DNA of 64,000 bases from Macrothele yani (Eukaryota > Arthropoda > Arachnida > Araneae > Macrothelidae), in assembly GCA_039090855.1 (NCBI GenBank), contig CM077006.1, forward strand, positions 45,021,336-45,085,335, in the 5' to 3' direction. The notes under the pieces are model-generated. The model did not search any database, was not told where the DNA came from, and was given only the letters and a program-made list of their open reading frames with translations. The position numbers and the translations under genes were made by a program. Shown here in pieces: positions 29,880 to 41,200 of this stretch. Positions within the stretch are counted from its first letter, which is position 1, and the number at the start of each line of letters is the position of its first letter.

Positions 29880-32800
29880 CTTACATACATGCATATCCCT
29901 AAGCTGTTCTCTGAGATTCAGAGGTTAGCTCCAAAAAGAAATACAAACTACCAGATATTTTTACTTATTGTTGTCGTATCAAACTTCTCCATTTACAGCG
30001 ATCTTGACATACAACTCATGCTTCACTGATATCCATTACACGCCGTACACAAGATCTTTTATACTTCATACTCATAATCTTTTCCTCATGCAGACACTCC
30101 TGAATCTGATCCACCCATGTCTTCCTTGGCCTTCCTCTGCCTTTCCTTCCTGCCACTTGGGCTGAAAATATTTTCTTAGTAAGCATTTCATCACTCATTC
30201 TTTCAACATGGCCAAACCACCGAAGCATATTGGTCTCCACCTTGCAAACAACATTTTGCTTCACATCACACATCTACAATACGTCTTCATTTCTCACACA
30301 ATCATATCGTGTCTTGCCACAAATCCCACGTAAGTAACGCATTTCTCCAGCACACAAACGACTTTGTTTCTTCTGCAGTACCCAGGTTTCACTACCATAC
30401 ATCAGAGTAGGAACAATTACACTTTCAAACACAGCCATGTGGGACTCTCTAGAGAACCCATCATTCCTGTGAAAACCTCCCAGAGCAGCTATGACTTTCA
30501 AAGAAGAATTCACTCGCCTACTGATTTCACCATCCAACTTGTTCTCTCTGTCAAACATGCTTCCTAAATACACAAACTCACTCACCTGTTCAATCACAGT
30601 GCCATTTATACTTACATTACATTCAGTGCTACCCATTCCTCTCTCAAACACCATAACTTTGGTTTTTCCCTTATTTATACTAAGTTTGAATTTCATGCAA
30701 ACTTCGTGCATCCGAGTCAACATACTCTGTAACTCACTTTTGCTCTCTGCCAACAGGACAGTGTCATCAGCATACAGCAATCTGCACGCACGGATATCAC
30801 CAAGACCTAAACCACTATTATCTATTTTGGCATCACGCATGCATGCATCCATAAATATAATAAACAGCCATGGTGATATTACACAATCTTGTCTAACTCC
30901 TGCACCAATGGAAAACCATTTTGATGAAACACCATTCACTCGTACACAAGCTCTACTACCAGCATACATGGCTTTTACACTATTAAGTAGTTTCCCAGTA
31001 ACACCATATTCATTCAATACCTTCCACAAAAGTGTCCTATTCACTTGGTCGTAAGCTTTCTCTAAATCTATGAAGGCAGTAAAAACTTTCTTCCCAACAG
31101 CCAGATACTTTTCAATCATCATGCGTAATGCAAAAATCTGGTTAGTGCAGCCTTTACTAGGCATAAAACCACTCTGAACATAACACACTTTCAATGATGT
31201 AAGACCCCGTACTTTTTCAATAACAACCTTACCATACACTTTCCCTGGCACACTCAGTAGGCTAATACCATGATAGTTCTTGCATTCAGTCTGATCACCT
31301 TTTCCCTTATACAAGGGAACAATGATAACATCCTTCCAATCCCGAGGGACCATTCCTAACTCCCAGAACAACTGGCAAATTTCAGTTAACCAGTCAATTA
31401 TAGAGTCACCACCATACTTCAACATCTCTGCAGTTATGCCATCAACTCCCGGAGCCTTACCATTCTGAAGAGATTTTAGAGCTTTACACACTTCTTCTCT
31501 TGAGATCCTTCCTGTGCTTGCATCCCTCATTATGACATCATCTGCATCTGTCTCAGAATCATTTTTGCTCTCCTGATTTAATAACTCACAGAAGTATTCA
31601 CCCCATCTGTCACTTAACTCATTGGGCTCCCATATTATTTCCCCAATCTCATTCTTCACACAACTTACAACTTTGTTTCCCCTATTTTTCCTGTCTCATG
31701 TACTTCCAGAAGGACTTCCTATCTTTCCAAAAAGCCATTTCATGCCTTTCCACTTTCTCCTTCCTATCTTTTGCCTTACTGTGGCGAACCAGCTTAGCAG
31801 CTTCGTGCTTCTTACAGCGATATTCATCCACAGAGACTCTACCTTGCAACATCCCCAAATAGGCTTCCTTCTTTCTCTTTACTGCCTCTTCAATCTCACT
31901 ATTCCACCAAGCATCACCTCTATTGTTACCCACTATTGTGGTGCCACAGACCTCTTTAGCAGCAGTAACAACACAGTTCTTAAAACATTCCCACTTCTTT
32001 TCTACATCCCTCTCACCAGACTTCAGATCCTTCAGTCGTTCTCTGAGTAAGTCAGAATACCGCTGATGATCTTAAAGGAGCCTATCAACCTTTATTCTTT
32101 CTATCCTGGGTCTCTGCCTATTCCTTTTCCTCCAACCAACATTAAGTTTCACTCGTGACCCTACCAAGTAATGATCAGAACCAACATCCGCACCTCTCAT
32201 CACATGGGTGTCAACAACTAAGTGTTTCAAACGCTGATCGTAGACAACAAAATCTATCACACTCTTTTGACGAAGAGTACGATTTTCCCAAGTATATGTG
32301 TGGATATACTTGTGGTTGAAAAATGTATTAGATACACACAAACCATTCTCAATGCAGAGTTCAATTAATATTTCACCATTGTCATTCACACAAGGATCAT
32401 TAAACTTACCCAGAACATTGTCAGAAATCGCATTCTGCACACCTACTCTAGCATTGAAATCCCCTGCTATTATAACTTTTTCTTTAGCACCAAACTGGCT
32501 CAAAACAGCTTTTAGCTCATTCCAGAAATCTTCTTTCTTATCAGAAGGTTCCGAGTCTAAGGAGCATACACTACAATATTACAATTCTCTGAAGTTTCAC
32601 TTTCAAATGAATCCAGAGAATTCTCTCAATTACGCAACTATAGTGAATCAAGTTTTTTATCTTATCACTTAAAATCACACCTACACCAGCCTGTCCTCTC
32701 ATATTATCCAATACTCCAGACCATACACTCACCGTGCCATTCACTTCTTCTACTCCAATTTCCTCCTTTTTGGTTTCACTTACACACAGCACATCCAGTC

Positions 32801-33090
32801 TATACTTATTCATCTCCTCAATCACCTCACTCATCTTGCCATTTATACCTCTAGTATTCCATACACCAATCTTACATTCACTCAGCCGAGATCTCTTTCT
32901 CATACGCTGTTTAGAAAGTCCAGGTCGATTCCGTGGTGGACCGTCCTTCTCAAGTGTGGTAGGTCCACCATATCCCACACTTGAGTCATTCTTAATATTT
33001 CTTTTTGTCTTTTTAATCAGGTAAGTACACCAGTGTGGGGGATTAGCCCACAGCTGAGGGTTCCAGTTGGTCATTCAACCTAACTACTTG
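29880..33090 (-). mobile_element. RTE-type LINE, near full length, minus strand
   Basis: A 5' leader (about 33090-33075), APE endonuclease and RT on one ORF, and a short 3' end with 'atgcatgtatgtaagta' near 29880. It pairs head-to-head with a plus-strand copy (33343-35825). The order APE, RT, then a GRPRKTWVDQ tail is that of RTE-like elements. The precise clade was not determined. Confidence 0.88.
29945..33074 (-). pseudogene. RTE ORF (APE endonuclease + reverse transcriptase), few lesions
   Basis: It starts at 33074 (MTNWNPQLW). The endonuclease has KIGVWNTRGINGKM, LCVSETKKEE, QAGVGVILSD, IAGDFNARVG (near 32460), VIDFVVYDQRLKHL and GADVGSDHYLV, the SDH catalytic motif. After AWWNSEIEEAVKRKK comes the RT frame (31659-30274), with APGVDGITAEMLK, VPLYKGKGD, FIDLEKAYDQVNR, GVRQDCVISPWLF and LLYADDTVLL, so the YADD box is intact. 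The tail has MLRWFGHVERM and RPRKTWVDQIQ. Lesions are a frameshift near 32530-32570, a stop near 32071, a frame change near 31670 and a stop at 30272 (VL*MCD). Confidence 0.88.
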
Positions 33091-33342
33091 GACATTCATT
33101 TTCCATTTCAAAACTGTATTTTTTTTTCGGTTTAGAATTTCCTTTGCAGTTGTCTCTCAGGCCATTAAAAAGTGCTCCTGGGCCATGGGTTGAACACTTC
33201 TGCTCTAGACAAAGCCTTGCATTAGTTACAATAAGGGGCAGAGAATGCTTGATGAAAATCTGAAACAGGTCGGGTTTGGCCAGGCCATAAACAAACTGGA
33301 CATTCTAAGCCAGGCCGGGCTTTCCAAATTAAGACCAGTGGT
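33091..33342. other. Spacer between two head-to-head LINEs
   Basis: 252 bases without a gene. It contains a T run (33120) and 'ggccaggcc' / 'aggccgggc' phrases also seen near 28550-28640. Confidence 0.5.
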
Positions 33343-35825
33343 GTAAGAGAATGATTTTTGTGTATCTAATACATTTTTCAACCACAAATGTATACACACA
33401 TATACTTGGGAAAATCTTTCTCTTGGTCAAAAGAGTGTGATAGATTTTGTTGTTTACGATCAGCGTTTGAAACACTTAGTTGTTGACACCCATGTGATGA
33501 GAAGTGCGGATGTTGGTTCTGATCATTACTTGGTAGTGTCACGAGTGAAACTTAATGTTGGTTGGAGGAAAAGGAATAGGAAGAGACCCAGGATAGAAAG
33601 AATAAAGGTTGATAGGCTCCTTGAAGATCATCAGCGGTACTCTGACTACTCAGAGAACGACTGAAGGATCTGAAATCTTGTGAGAGGGATGTAGAAAAGA
33701 AGTGGGAATGTTTTAAGAACTGTGTTGTTACTGCTGATAAAGAGGTCTGTGGCACCACAATAGTGGGTAACAATAGAGGTGATGCTTGGTGGAATAGTGA
33801 GATTAATGAGGCAGTAAAGAAAAAGAAGGAAGCCTATTTGGGGATGTTGCAAGGTAGAGTCTCTGTGGATGAATATTGCTGTAAGAAGCGTGAAGCTGCT
33901 AAGCTGGTTCGCCACAGTAAGGCAAAAGATAGGAAGGAGAAAGTGGAAAGGCATGAACTGGCATTTTGGAAAGATAGAAAGTCCTTCTGGAAGTACACGA
34001 GACTCTGGAAAAATAGGGGAAACAAAGTTGTAAGTTGTGTGAAGAATAAGATTGGGGAAATGATATGGGAGCCCAATGAGTTAAGTTACAGATGGGGCAA
34101 ATACTTCTGTGAGTTATTAAATCAGGAGAGCAAAAATGATTCTGAGACAGATGCAGATGATGTCATAATGAGGGATGCAAGCACAGGAAGGATCTCAAGA
34201 GAAGAAGTGTGTAAAGCACTAAAATCTCTTCAGAATGGTAAGGCTCTAGGAGTTGATGGCATAACTGCAGAGATGTTGAAGTATGGTGGTGACTCTATAA
34301 TTGACTGGTTAACTGAAATTTGCCATTTGTTCTGGGAGTTAGGAATGGTCCCTCGGGATTGGAAGGATGCTATCATTGTTCCCTTGTATAAGGAAAAAGG
34401 TGATCAGACTGAATGCAAAAACTATCGTGGTATTAGCCTACTGAGTGTGCCAGGGAAAGTGTTTGGTAAGGTTGTTATTGAAAAAGTATGGGGTCTTACA
34501 TCAGAGAAAGTGTGGGATGTTTCGAGTGGTTTTATGCCTGGTAAAGGCTGCTCTAACCAGATTTTTGCATTACGCATGATGATTGAAAAGTATCTGGCTG
34601 TTGGGAAGAAAGTTTTTACTGCCTTCATAGATTTAGAGAAAGCTTACGACCGAGTCAATAGGACACTTTTGTGGAAGGTATTGAATGAATATGGTGTTAC
34701 TGGGAATCTACTTAATAGTGTAAAAGCTATGTTTTCTGATAGTAGAGCTTGTGTATGAGTGAATGGTGTTTTATCAAAATGGTTTTCCATTGGTGCAGGA
34801 GTTAGACAAGGTTGTGTAATGTCACCATGGATGTTTAATATATTTATGGACGCATGCATGCATGCGTGAGGCCAAAATAGATAATAGTGGTTTATGTCTT
34901 GGTGATATCCGTGTGTGCAGATTGCTGTATGCTGATGACACTGTCCTGTTGGCAGAGAGCAAAAGTGAGTTGCAGAGTATGTTGACTCGGATGCACGAAG
35001 GTTGCATGAAATTCAAACTGAGTATAAATAAGGAAAAAACTGAAGTTATGGTGTTTGAGAGAGGAATGGGTAGCACTGAATGTAATGTAAGTATAAATGG
35101 CACTGTAATTGAACAGGTGAGTGAGTTTGTGTATTTAGGAAGCATGTTTGACAGAAAGAACAAGTTGGATGGTGAAATCAGTAGGCGAGTGAATTCTTCT
35201 TTGAAAGTCATAGCTGCTCTGGGAGGTTTTCACAGGAATGATGGGTTCTCTAGAGAGTCCCGCATGGCTGTGTATGAAACTGTAATTGTTCCTACTCTGA
35301 TGTATGGCAGTGAAACCTGGGTACTGCAGAAAAAACATAGGAGTCGTTTGTGTGCTGGAGAAATGCATTACTTACGTGGGGTTTGTGGCAAGACACGATC
35401 TGATTGTGTGAGGAATGAAGATGTATTGCAGTTGTGTGATGTAAAGCAGAATGTTGTTAGCAAGGTGGAGACCAATATGCTTCGGTGGTTTGGCCATGTT
35501 GAAAGAATGAGTGATGAAATGCTTACTAAGAAAATCTTTTCAGCCCAATTGGCAGGAAGGAAAGGCAGAGGAAGGCCAAGGAAGACATGGGTGGATCAGA
35601 TTCAGGAGTGTCTGCATGAGAAAAAGATTATGAGTATGAAGTATAAAAGATCTTGTGTACGGCGTGTAATGGATATCAGTGAAGCACGAGTTGTATGTCA
35701 AGATCGCTGTAAATGGCGAAGTTTGATACAACAACAATAAGTAAAAATATCTGGTAGCTTGTATTTCTTTTTGGAGCTAACCTCTGAATCTCAGAAAACA
35801 GCTTATTGATATGTATGTATGTATG
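33343..35825 (+). mobile_element. RTE-type LINE, 5' truncated, plus strand
   Basis: Same family as the neighbouring minus copy and nearly identical by eye. It starts within the endonuclease domain ('tttgtgtatctaatacattt') and ends with 'atgtatgtatgtatgcag' near 35825, the family 3' tail. Together the two copies form an inverted repeat with arms of about 2.5 kb. Confidence 0.88.
33437..35737 (+). pseudogene. RTE ORF (partial endonuclease + RT), few lesions
   Basis: 33437-33664 gives VIDFVVYDQRLKHLV and SADVGSDHYLV (endonuclease SDH). A stop or frameshift near 33664 leads into 33763-34758: AWWNSEINEAVKKKK, LGVDGITAEMLK, VPLYKEKGD, FIDLEKAYDRVNR. A TGA at 34756 sits where the sister copy has CGT/CGA Arg in CVRVNG, a likely CpG decay. 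The next frame, 34862-35737, has LLYADDTVLL, VIVPTLMYGSETWVL, MLRWFGHVERM and RPRKTWVDQIQ. The run CMHA(CMREAK) near 34850 shows a short duplicated 'atgcatgc'. All RT motifs are recognisable, but the gene is interrupted. Confidence 0.88.
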
Positions 35826-36380
35826 CAGATCTCTAATAGTTTTTTTTTTCAGTAAACCTAGATCTTCTTCATAATGCTTCAAAAACTGAGTGGGGATTTC
35901 CTTATGTTGTTGTTTATGTTGATTAGTCAGCTGTTTCAGGACCCAACAAATATTCAGCAAATTTACAGTACTTACTCTCCTTCATAGGTATAGGAGGTTT
36001 AATAATACTTTTTATGTAGTAAAATATTGGGACCAGTGCAGATTTATGCATAAAAGTGAAAAACATATAACCCAAAAATGTATAACTAAGGTTCCAGTGC
36101 GCTTTTCTTTTAGCTTTTTTTCTCAGATTTATGGTTTAATGTATGTTCAACGTAGAAGAGACCTGTACAGGTGTATTGTTATCACATTTTTAAGGGATGG
36201 TTTTTCTATGGTTATGGGACTTTTACATAATATATAATGTGTTCCTAAAAATTTTAACCAAGATTTATTTCCTCAGTGGATAGTTGTAGACATAAACTTC
36301 CAATTACAAAAAGTATCAGAATGATATATTTCATGTGATTCTATCATAGAGTTCACATACCATTACGTGACTACAAGGTT
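35826..36380. other. No gene recognised
   Basis: AT-rich. The minus-strand open frame at 35676-35960 mostly reads the antisense of the LINE tail. Nothing else is supported. Confidence 0.35.
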
Positions 36381-36763
36381 CTTCATAAAGATGCTTTAAC
36401 GTCTGTAAGTTTTCTGTTTCACACGTTATAATTGGGTACAGTCTGCGGTGGTGCATTAAGTTATTCAGTTCAGTTATAACTCAGTTAAAAGTCCCAAAAA
36501 TGTTACTTACCGAAGTGTGTCTTCGGTCCCACATTGGTAGTTTATTGACAGCCTTTTGGATAGAGCCGTAGGATACAACTTTTGACCAAAAGGCTCTCAA
36601 TTAACTATCAATATTGGACCAAAGACACACTTTGATAAGTAACATTTTTAGGACTTTAACTAAATTATATCTGAATTGAATAACTTAATGCACTGCCGCA
36701 GACTGTACCCACTTAAAATGTGTAAAATAGAAAACTTACAGACGTTAAAGCATCTTTGTGAAG
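36381..36763. mobile_element. Fold-back (MITE-like) element, about 150-bp arms
   Basis: The left arm, 36381-36535, and right arm, about 36590-36763, are imperfect reverse complements. Shared text includes 'aagatgctttaacgtctg', 'gggtacagtctgcgg' and 'gcattaagttattca'. The centre contains 'gaagtgtgtcttcggtcc' and 'gaccaaaaggctct'. No open frame and no clear target duplication. The superfamily is unknown. Confidence 0.75.
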
Positions 36764-37849
36764 TATCAGAATGAAGCGCAGCTTTCTGTTGTGCCAGTTT
36801 CCCTACCATAAGTGTTATTTGCATAAAAATAGAAAATCTTTTGCAGTGAACACTATTATAGAAATAATCTACAGTGGTGCTATATGTGGACACTGCAGTG
36901 AGTAATATTCATTTAGAAAAAGTTGTGTGCCATGCTAGTTAACCTAAAGAAAGCAACCTCATCTTTCTAGCTTCAAAAATCAATGAGGTATTGAAGATAT
37001 GAATTATGAACAGGTGTCAGGTCAAGCACTTTATCTGCTGGAGTTACAACATGTTTACCATTATATAAATACTGTTTGATAATCTCTGTAGCATTGTGTG
37101 TGGTTGTGTTGACTATAAATGACCTCCATTTCAAAGTACTATGCAAGTTTTATTCCTCTTATTTGCACCATCTGCCATTGGCAAGTAGTAATAACTGAGT
37201 TTTGTTTCACTTACTACAACTTACCAATGGCCAATGGTGCTGAAGGAGTACAAGATATTTTTTCATAATGATTTATTTAAAGTCGAACTGGTGGCAAAAA
37301 AAAAAAAAAAAAAAAAATGCATCTTTAGGCTTCATCTGTAATTGGGGCAGCCATTTTGAATTACCCTGTGTTATGTAAATACTAGTACAATAACATAGTA
37401 ATAAAGTTAACAAATATTCACAAAAAATTAATTAAGACAGGAGTTTGCTATAAAAGAAAGGTTATTTAAAAAAGACTAACAGTTAGTCTTTTGTTAAAAA
37501 TTGATTATAAAATTAATAAAAACATAAAAATATCATAATTCTAATTTATCAAGTATATATTTGCTAATTAATGTGTGAAAGCCAGTTTCTCCCTGATAAC
37601 ATAAAAACGAATGGACAACGATGAAATAACGTGCTATAAATGCGGGAAAATGAATAGATCAAGAAAAAGGTGAGTTATGCTCATATTCTTACAAGATTAT
37701 TTGTGTAATTAATTTTGATTTGATACGTTTTTACTTAAAAACCTATTAAGACTGTTTTTGTCATCTTTATAAATAATTGTGAACTGTTGTTGAGTGTTGT
37801 ACATCTCAGAAGAAATTTTGATATAGATGTAAACATTCAAGAGATTAAC
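36764..37849. other. No gene recognised
   Basis: AT-rich, with an A run at 37297-37317. Possible small repeats around 'gtactaccaatggcc' near 37170-37240 ('ccattggcaagtagta' and 'ttaccaatggcc' are partly inverted). No coding support. Confidence 0.35.
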
Positions 37850-37920
37850 TTGATTTCATGGTGCCTTTTAAGGGCACCATGAAATCAAAAAGAGTGAACT
37901 TCTTGCAACAATATTGCAAG
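37850..37920. repeat. Two adjacent perfect hairpins
   Basis: 37850-37865 and 37873-37888 are exact 16-bp inverted arms with a 7-nt loop ('ttgatttcatggtgcc' and complement). Immediately after, 'cttgcaa' (37902-37908) and 'ttgcaag' (37914-37920) form a second one. Both lie just before a (GA)n run. Confidence 0.9.
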
Positions 37921-37926
37921 AAGAAT

Positions 37927-37935
<9 letters not shown>

Positions 37936-37996
<61 letters not shown>
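37936..37996. repeat. (GA)30 microsatellite
   Basis: About 60 bases of uninterrupted GA. Confidence 0.98.
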
Positions 37997-37998
<2 letters not shown>

Positions 37999-38202
37999 TC
38001 TTCATAATAATTAATCATGTCAACAAGTGCACAGTAAACCTTGAAATTAATTTGTATGTGATGAACAAAAAAGGGGATGTATTTTTGTTTTATTAGATGG
38101 AAATTGTGTGTATGTGTACCACAATATATGTGAGAGGATAAACACATTCAACCCACATTGCTTTTCTTATATCTTGGCTCTGTTGTTTGTTGTTTATTTC
38201 AG

Positions 38203-38458
38203 CTTAAAACAATCATTTTGGAAGTAAAACATCTGATTCAAATAATGGATGTGAAGGTTCCTGATGCAGCTGCAGGTCTGTATGACCAAAGAGAAGCCCT
38301 TGAAGAATATAGAACCTGTCTAAGGCAAATTGTTGACTGGTATAATGATATGAAGAGAAATCTTTTAAGTGTTGAAGTTCCACTTGTGATTGAGAAAATG
38401 ACTGCCATTGATGCCCTTTTAGCTAATGGGGAGAATAACATTTTCTGGAGCACAGAAG
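38203..38458 (+). CDS. Axonemal dynein heavy chain, exon 4
   Basis: A 256-bp exon between acceptor 'tatttcag' (38201-38202 AG) and donor GTAAGT (38459). It continues in phase 0 from VNFDDQ. It encodes LKTIILEVKHLIQIMDVKVP, AAGLYDQREALEEYRTCLR, IVDWYNDMKRNLL, EVPLVIEKMTAIDALL and IFWSTE, ending one base into a Gly codon. The E+++L...VP..A..+ and +V.WYN.+...LL.VE.PL+......ID..L.......W.SE pattern is diagnostic of the DHC_N1 stem of axonemal dyneins. It is the strongest single exon in the window. Confidence 0.95.
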
Positions 38459-38741
38459 GTAAGTTATCTCATGCTCACATTGGATATTTGGTTTCTGCCT
38501 TTCTTGTACATTCATTGCATATGAAAACTGCTACTTTTCTTTTTAAAAATGTTTGTGCATGGTGTAGGATTTTTAAAAAGAAGGTATAAGTTCAAATTCT
38601 TTAGGACTGTAGCAGGAATTTTTTATCCCACATCTCCATTTATATTACAATTGTATATCAAAAGGTTTTCATGGTAATGGCTGCACTAACTAATTTTTGC
38701 ATTACTTATGTTGATTCAAAATCATCTGCCTTAATTATAAT
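38459..38741. other. No gene; start of intron 4
   Basis: Plain intron. The stretch 38731-38741 'ttaattataat' is the left copy of a probable PLE target duplication. Confidence 0.4.
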
Positions 38742-38841
38742 TTGGTAATAATTGATATAATGGCTATTCCTAGACTTAAAGCACTATAAATATCTCTAAA
38801 TTGTGTTTTTTTCTTCTGAAGAATAAAAGGAATTAATATGT

Positions 38842-38874
38842 CAAATTTTTGGGTACACCCCTACCCTTTCTCAG
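38842..38874 (-). ncRNA. Hammerhead-like motif (degenerate), left PLE end
   Basis: The minus strand has CTGAGAA in place of CTGATGA, stem II GGGTA/TACCC, AAA, AATT and T. Core changes make cleavage unlikely. Its partner at 41096-41130 starts CTGAGGA and has lost the GAAA box. Confidence 0.4.
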
Positions 38875-39059
38875 GATACAACTATAGTAGGTGTTGCCAT
38901 TCATAAGATGAATTCCAACCTTTTAAATCATTTATTGTACCTCTTCTCTCTATTTCCAGTCCTTCTGGAAAATTTCTCTTGAAAAAATTCAGACATAAAA
39001 TTAACAAATTGGCTAAGTAAGGCAGTAATAGATAAAAAAATACTCAGAAAAATTAAAAT

Positions 39060-40803
39060 TTAAAGAAGAAAGGTGGCTAATTCCTGGAGAAAATATTACT
39101 ACACTGCCCAAACAGACCACTCTGAATACACATGTTGTTGATCTCACAGAAGAAGGAGTAAAAAAAGACTTAAAGGAAATCCTAAATAAAGGTAGCAATT
39201 ACAATTTAACTGCCAATAAGTTAAATAAAAAGAATTTAATAGATTTGGAGAGTGTTTTCAATGAAGTAGAAAAGGAAGATCCAGGCACTGCATTAAAATT
39301 GAGAAAACAATATGTAGATTGTGTTACTAAGTTTATTGAAAAAAAGAAATAGTTAAGAAACAACATCTGAATTATAAACCAGTTCACCTTACAGCTCTTG
39401 AGGAATTCAAAAATAATACTAAAGTAATTGCTTTGAAAGCAGACAAGAGTAAATCCCTAGTACTTTCGAAAAAGAAAACTATATTTAAAAAATGGAAGAA
39501 CTTAGCAAATCTATGTATAAAGAAATTGAAGGCAACCCACTGGAACTGACAATAAAAAAAACACAATAAGCTGATAAAGTCTTTAAAAAGAAATAACCAG
39601 CTAAGTTCAGATTTCAACAAGAATTCAAAATTACATTACAGAATAGGTCAAATGTATGGGACAATTAAGCTTCATAAACCAGATAAACCATTAAGGCCTA
39701 TTGTGGACTCAAAAAACTCTCCGTTGTTAAATCTTCAATATTATCTCCTGAACTCATTGAGAAAATGTTTTACAGATCCCTCTGCCTTACTAAAAAACTC
39801 AAAAAGATCTCATACTTAAGTTAGTAGAGGGCCTTTCAGAACTTGAACGTCCTATTATTGCTAGTCTTGACATTAAATCTATGTATACTAACATAGACAC
39901 AGATTGTCTTTTGGAGTTCCTCGCAAAAGATGTGGCTCACAAAATAGTCTTTCATAACCACAACAAAAAAGAACTGACAGAATTTTATGAAATACTGATT
40001 TTTTCTTAAAAAACAGCTATTTTCAGTTTGGCAGCAAATTCTACAAGCAAACTTCTGAACTAGTAATGGGCTCACCAGGAGCACTTTTTCTTGCAAATTA
40101 CTATGTAGGAAAACTAGAAGAAAAGGTTCTTATTACACCTTTAATTTTCAGTCTTTATGCAAGATGTATGGGTGATGTTATTTTCATTATAGACAACAAA
40201 AATGTCTCTCTTCCATATGACATCCTAGACTGGTTCAATTCCCTGGATGAAAACTAGCAATTCACCCTTGAATTGCAAAAAGATGATCAGCTCATTTTTT
40301 TGGACTTGTCATTAGTAGTAAAAGAAGGAAAAATTGTAACAAGGTTATACAAGAAATCCAGCAACAATAATAAAATGTTAGATGATCAGTCAAATAATCC
40401 GAATTACATAAAAACAAACATGGCCTCTCAACTTTTAGAAAAAAATAATGTTCTAAATTTTTCAGAATTGTTAAAGAATGCTCAGAAGGAGGAATTGAAA
40501 AAGTTTTGGAAGAAAATAATTACCCTTTTGTACTAGTCAACACAATTCTTAGTAAAAGGAAAAGAATCAGAAGTCAAAACACTACGTTTCAGTTAACTAG
40601 AAAAATTACTTACCATAAAAAACTGTTTGAAAAACTTCAGAGGATTAGTGAGAAGTTTCTAGTCAGACTGGCTCCAGGATTACAAAATAAAATTAGTAAC
40701 TACCTTCCGAAATTAAAGCAAAAAAGAAAACATCCTTTTACAGAAAGGTGTGGTCTACAACATGCTATGTGGGAGAAACAGGCAGACAGCTTAAAACCAG
40801 ATT

Positions 40804-40861
<58 letters not shown>

Positions 40862-40950
40862 ATAAAACTGCAATTAAAAATATGACAAACAAAACAGGTT
40901 TGGACAGACATGTTCAGAGTACAGGACATAAAGTGTTGTAGGACACTGTA
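39060..40950 (+). pseudogene. PLE reverse transcriptase + GIY-YIG ORF, badly broken
   Basis: N-terminal KEERWLIPGENITTLPKQT and VVDLTEEGVKKDLKEIL (39060-39190) precede the RT. Further on come MGTIKLHKPDKPLRPIVDS (near 39655-39715), SLDIKSMYTNI (near 39865), ELVMGSPGALFLANYYVGK (40060) and LYARCMGDVIFI (40150). At this last site the catalytic MDD box reads MGD, so the second Asp is lost. FLDLSLVVKEGK and RLYKKSS follow, then KITYHKKLFEKLQRIS and RLAPGLQNK (40610-40690), a linker like that in the 12-13 kb copy. The GIY-YIG start is eroded, then NKTGLDRHVQSTGHK (near 40890) follows the GA repeat. There are many stops and frameshifts. Confidence 0.85.
40807..40858. repeat. (GA)26 microsatellite within PLE coding sequence
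   Basis: It lies where intact relatives read R-x-A/E-R-E-H-K-x-A-I; the gene's own 'gagagaacataaa' codons appear to have seeded the expansion. Confidence 0.95.
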
Positions 40951-41200
40951 GAAGTTCTGATGCACCAATAGCACTTTTTTTCAAGAGAAAATTGTCAGAA
41001 GGACTGAAAATAGAGAGAAGAAGAGGTACATCATTAAATGACTTGAAAGGTTGGAATTTATCTCACGAATGGCAACACCTACTATGGTTGTAGTTCTGAG
41101 GAAGGGTAGAGGTGTTATTAGTTAATTTGACATATTAATTCCTTTTATTCCTTAGAAAAACCCCATAATTTGGAGATATTTATCGTGCTTTAATTATAAT

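Larger units (their letters stand above)
38742..41189 (+). mobile_element. PLE with inverted terminal segments and RT-endonuclease ORF remnant
   Basis: An 11-bp direct repeat, 'ttaattataat' (38731-38741, 41190-41200), flanks 2.45 kb. The ends are inverted: about 38776-38990 on the left and 40970-41189 on the right share 'ggaataaaaggaattaatat', 'cctctactcc/ggagaag'-type text and the hammerhead-like segment. Between them the ORF runs plus-strand from about 39060 to 40950. A (GA)26 run sits inside the endonuclease. Confidence 0.82.

Noticed and set aside
30491..31054. 187-codon plus-strand open frame
   Set aside because: Antisense of the RTE reverse transcriptase on the minus strand.
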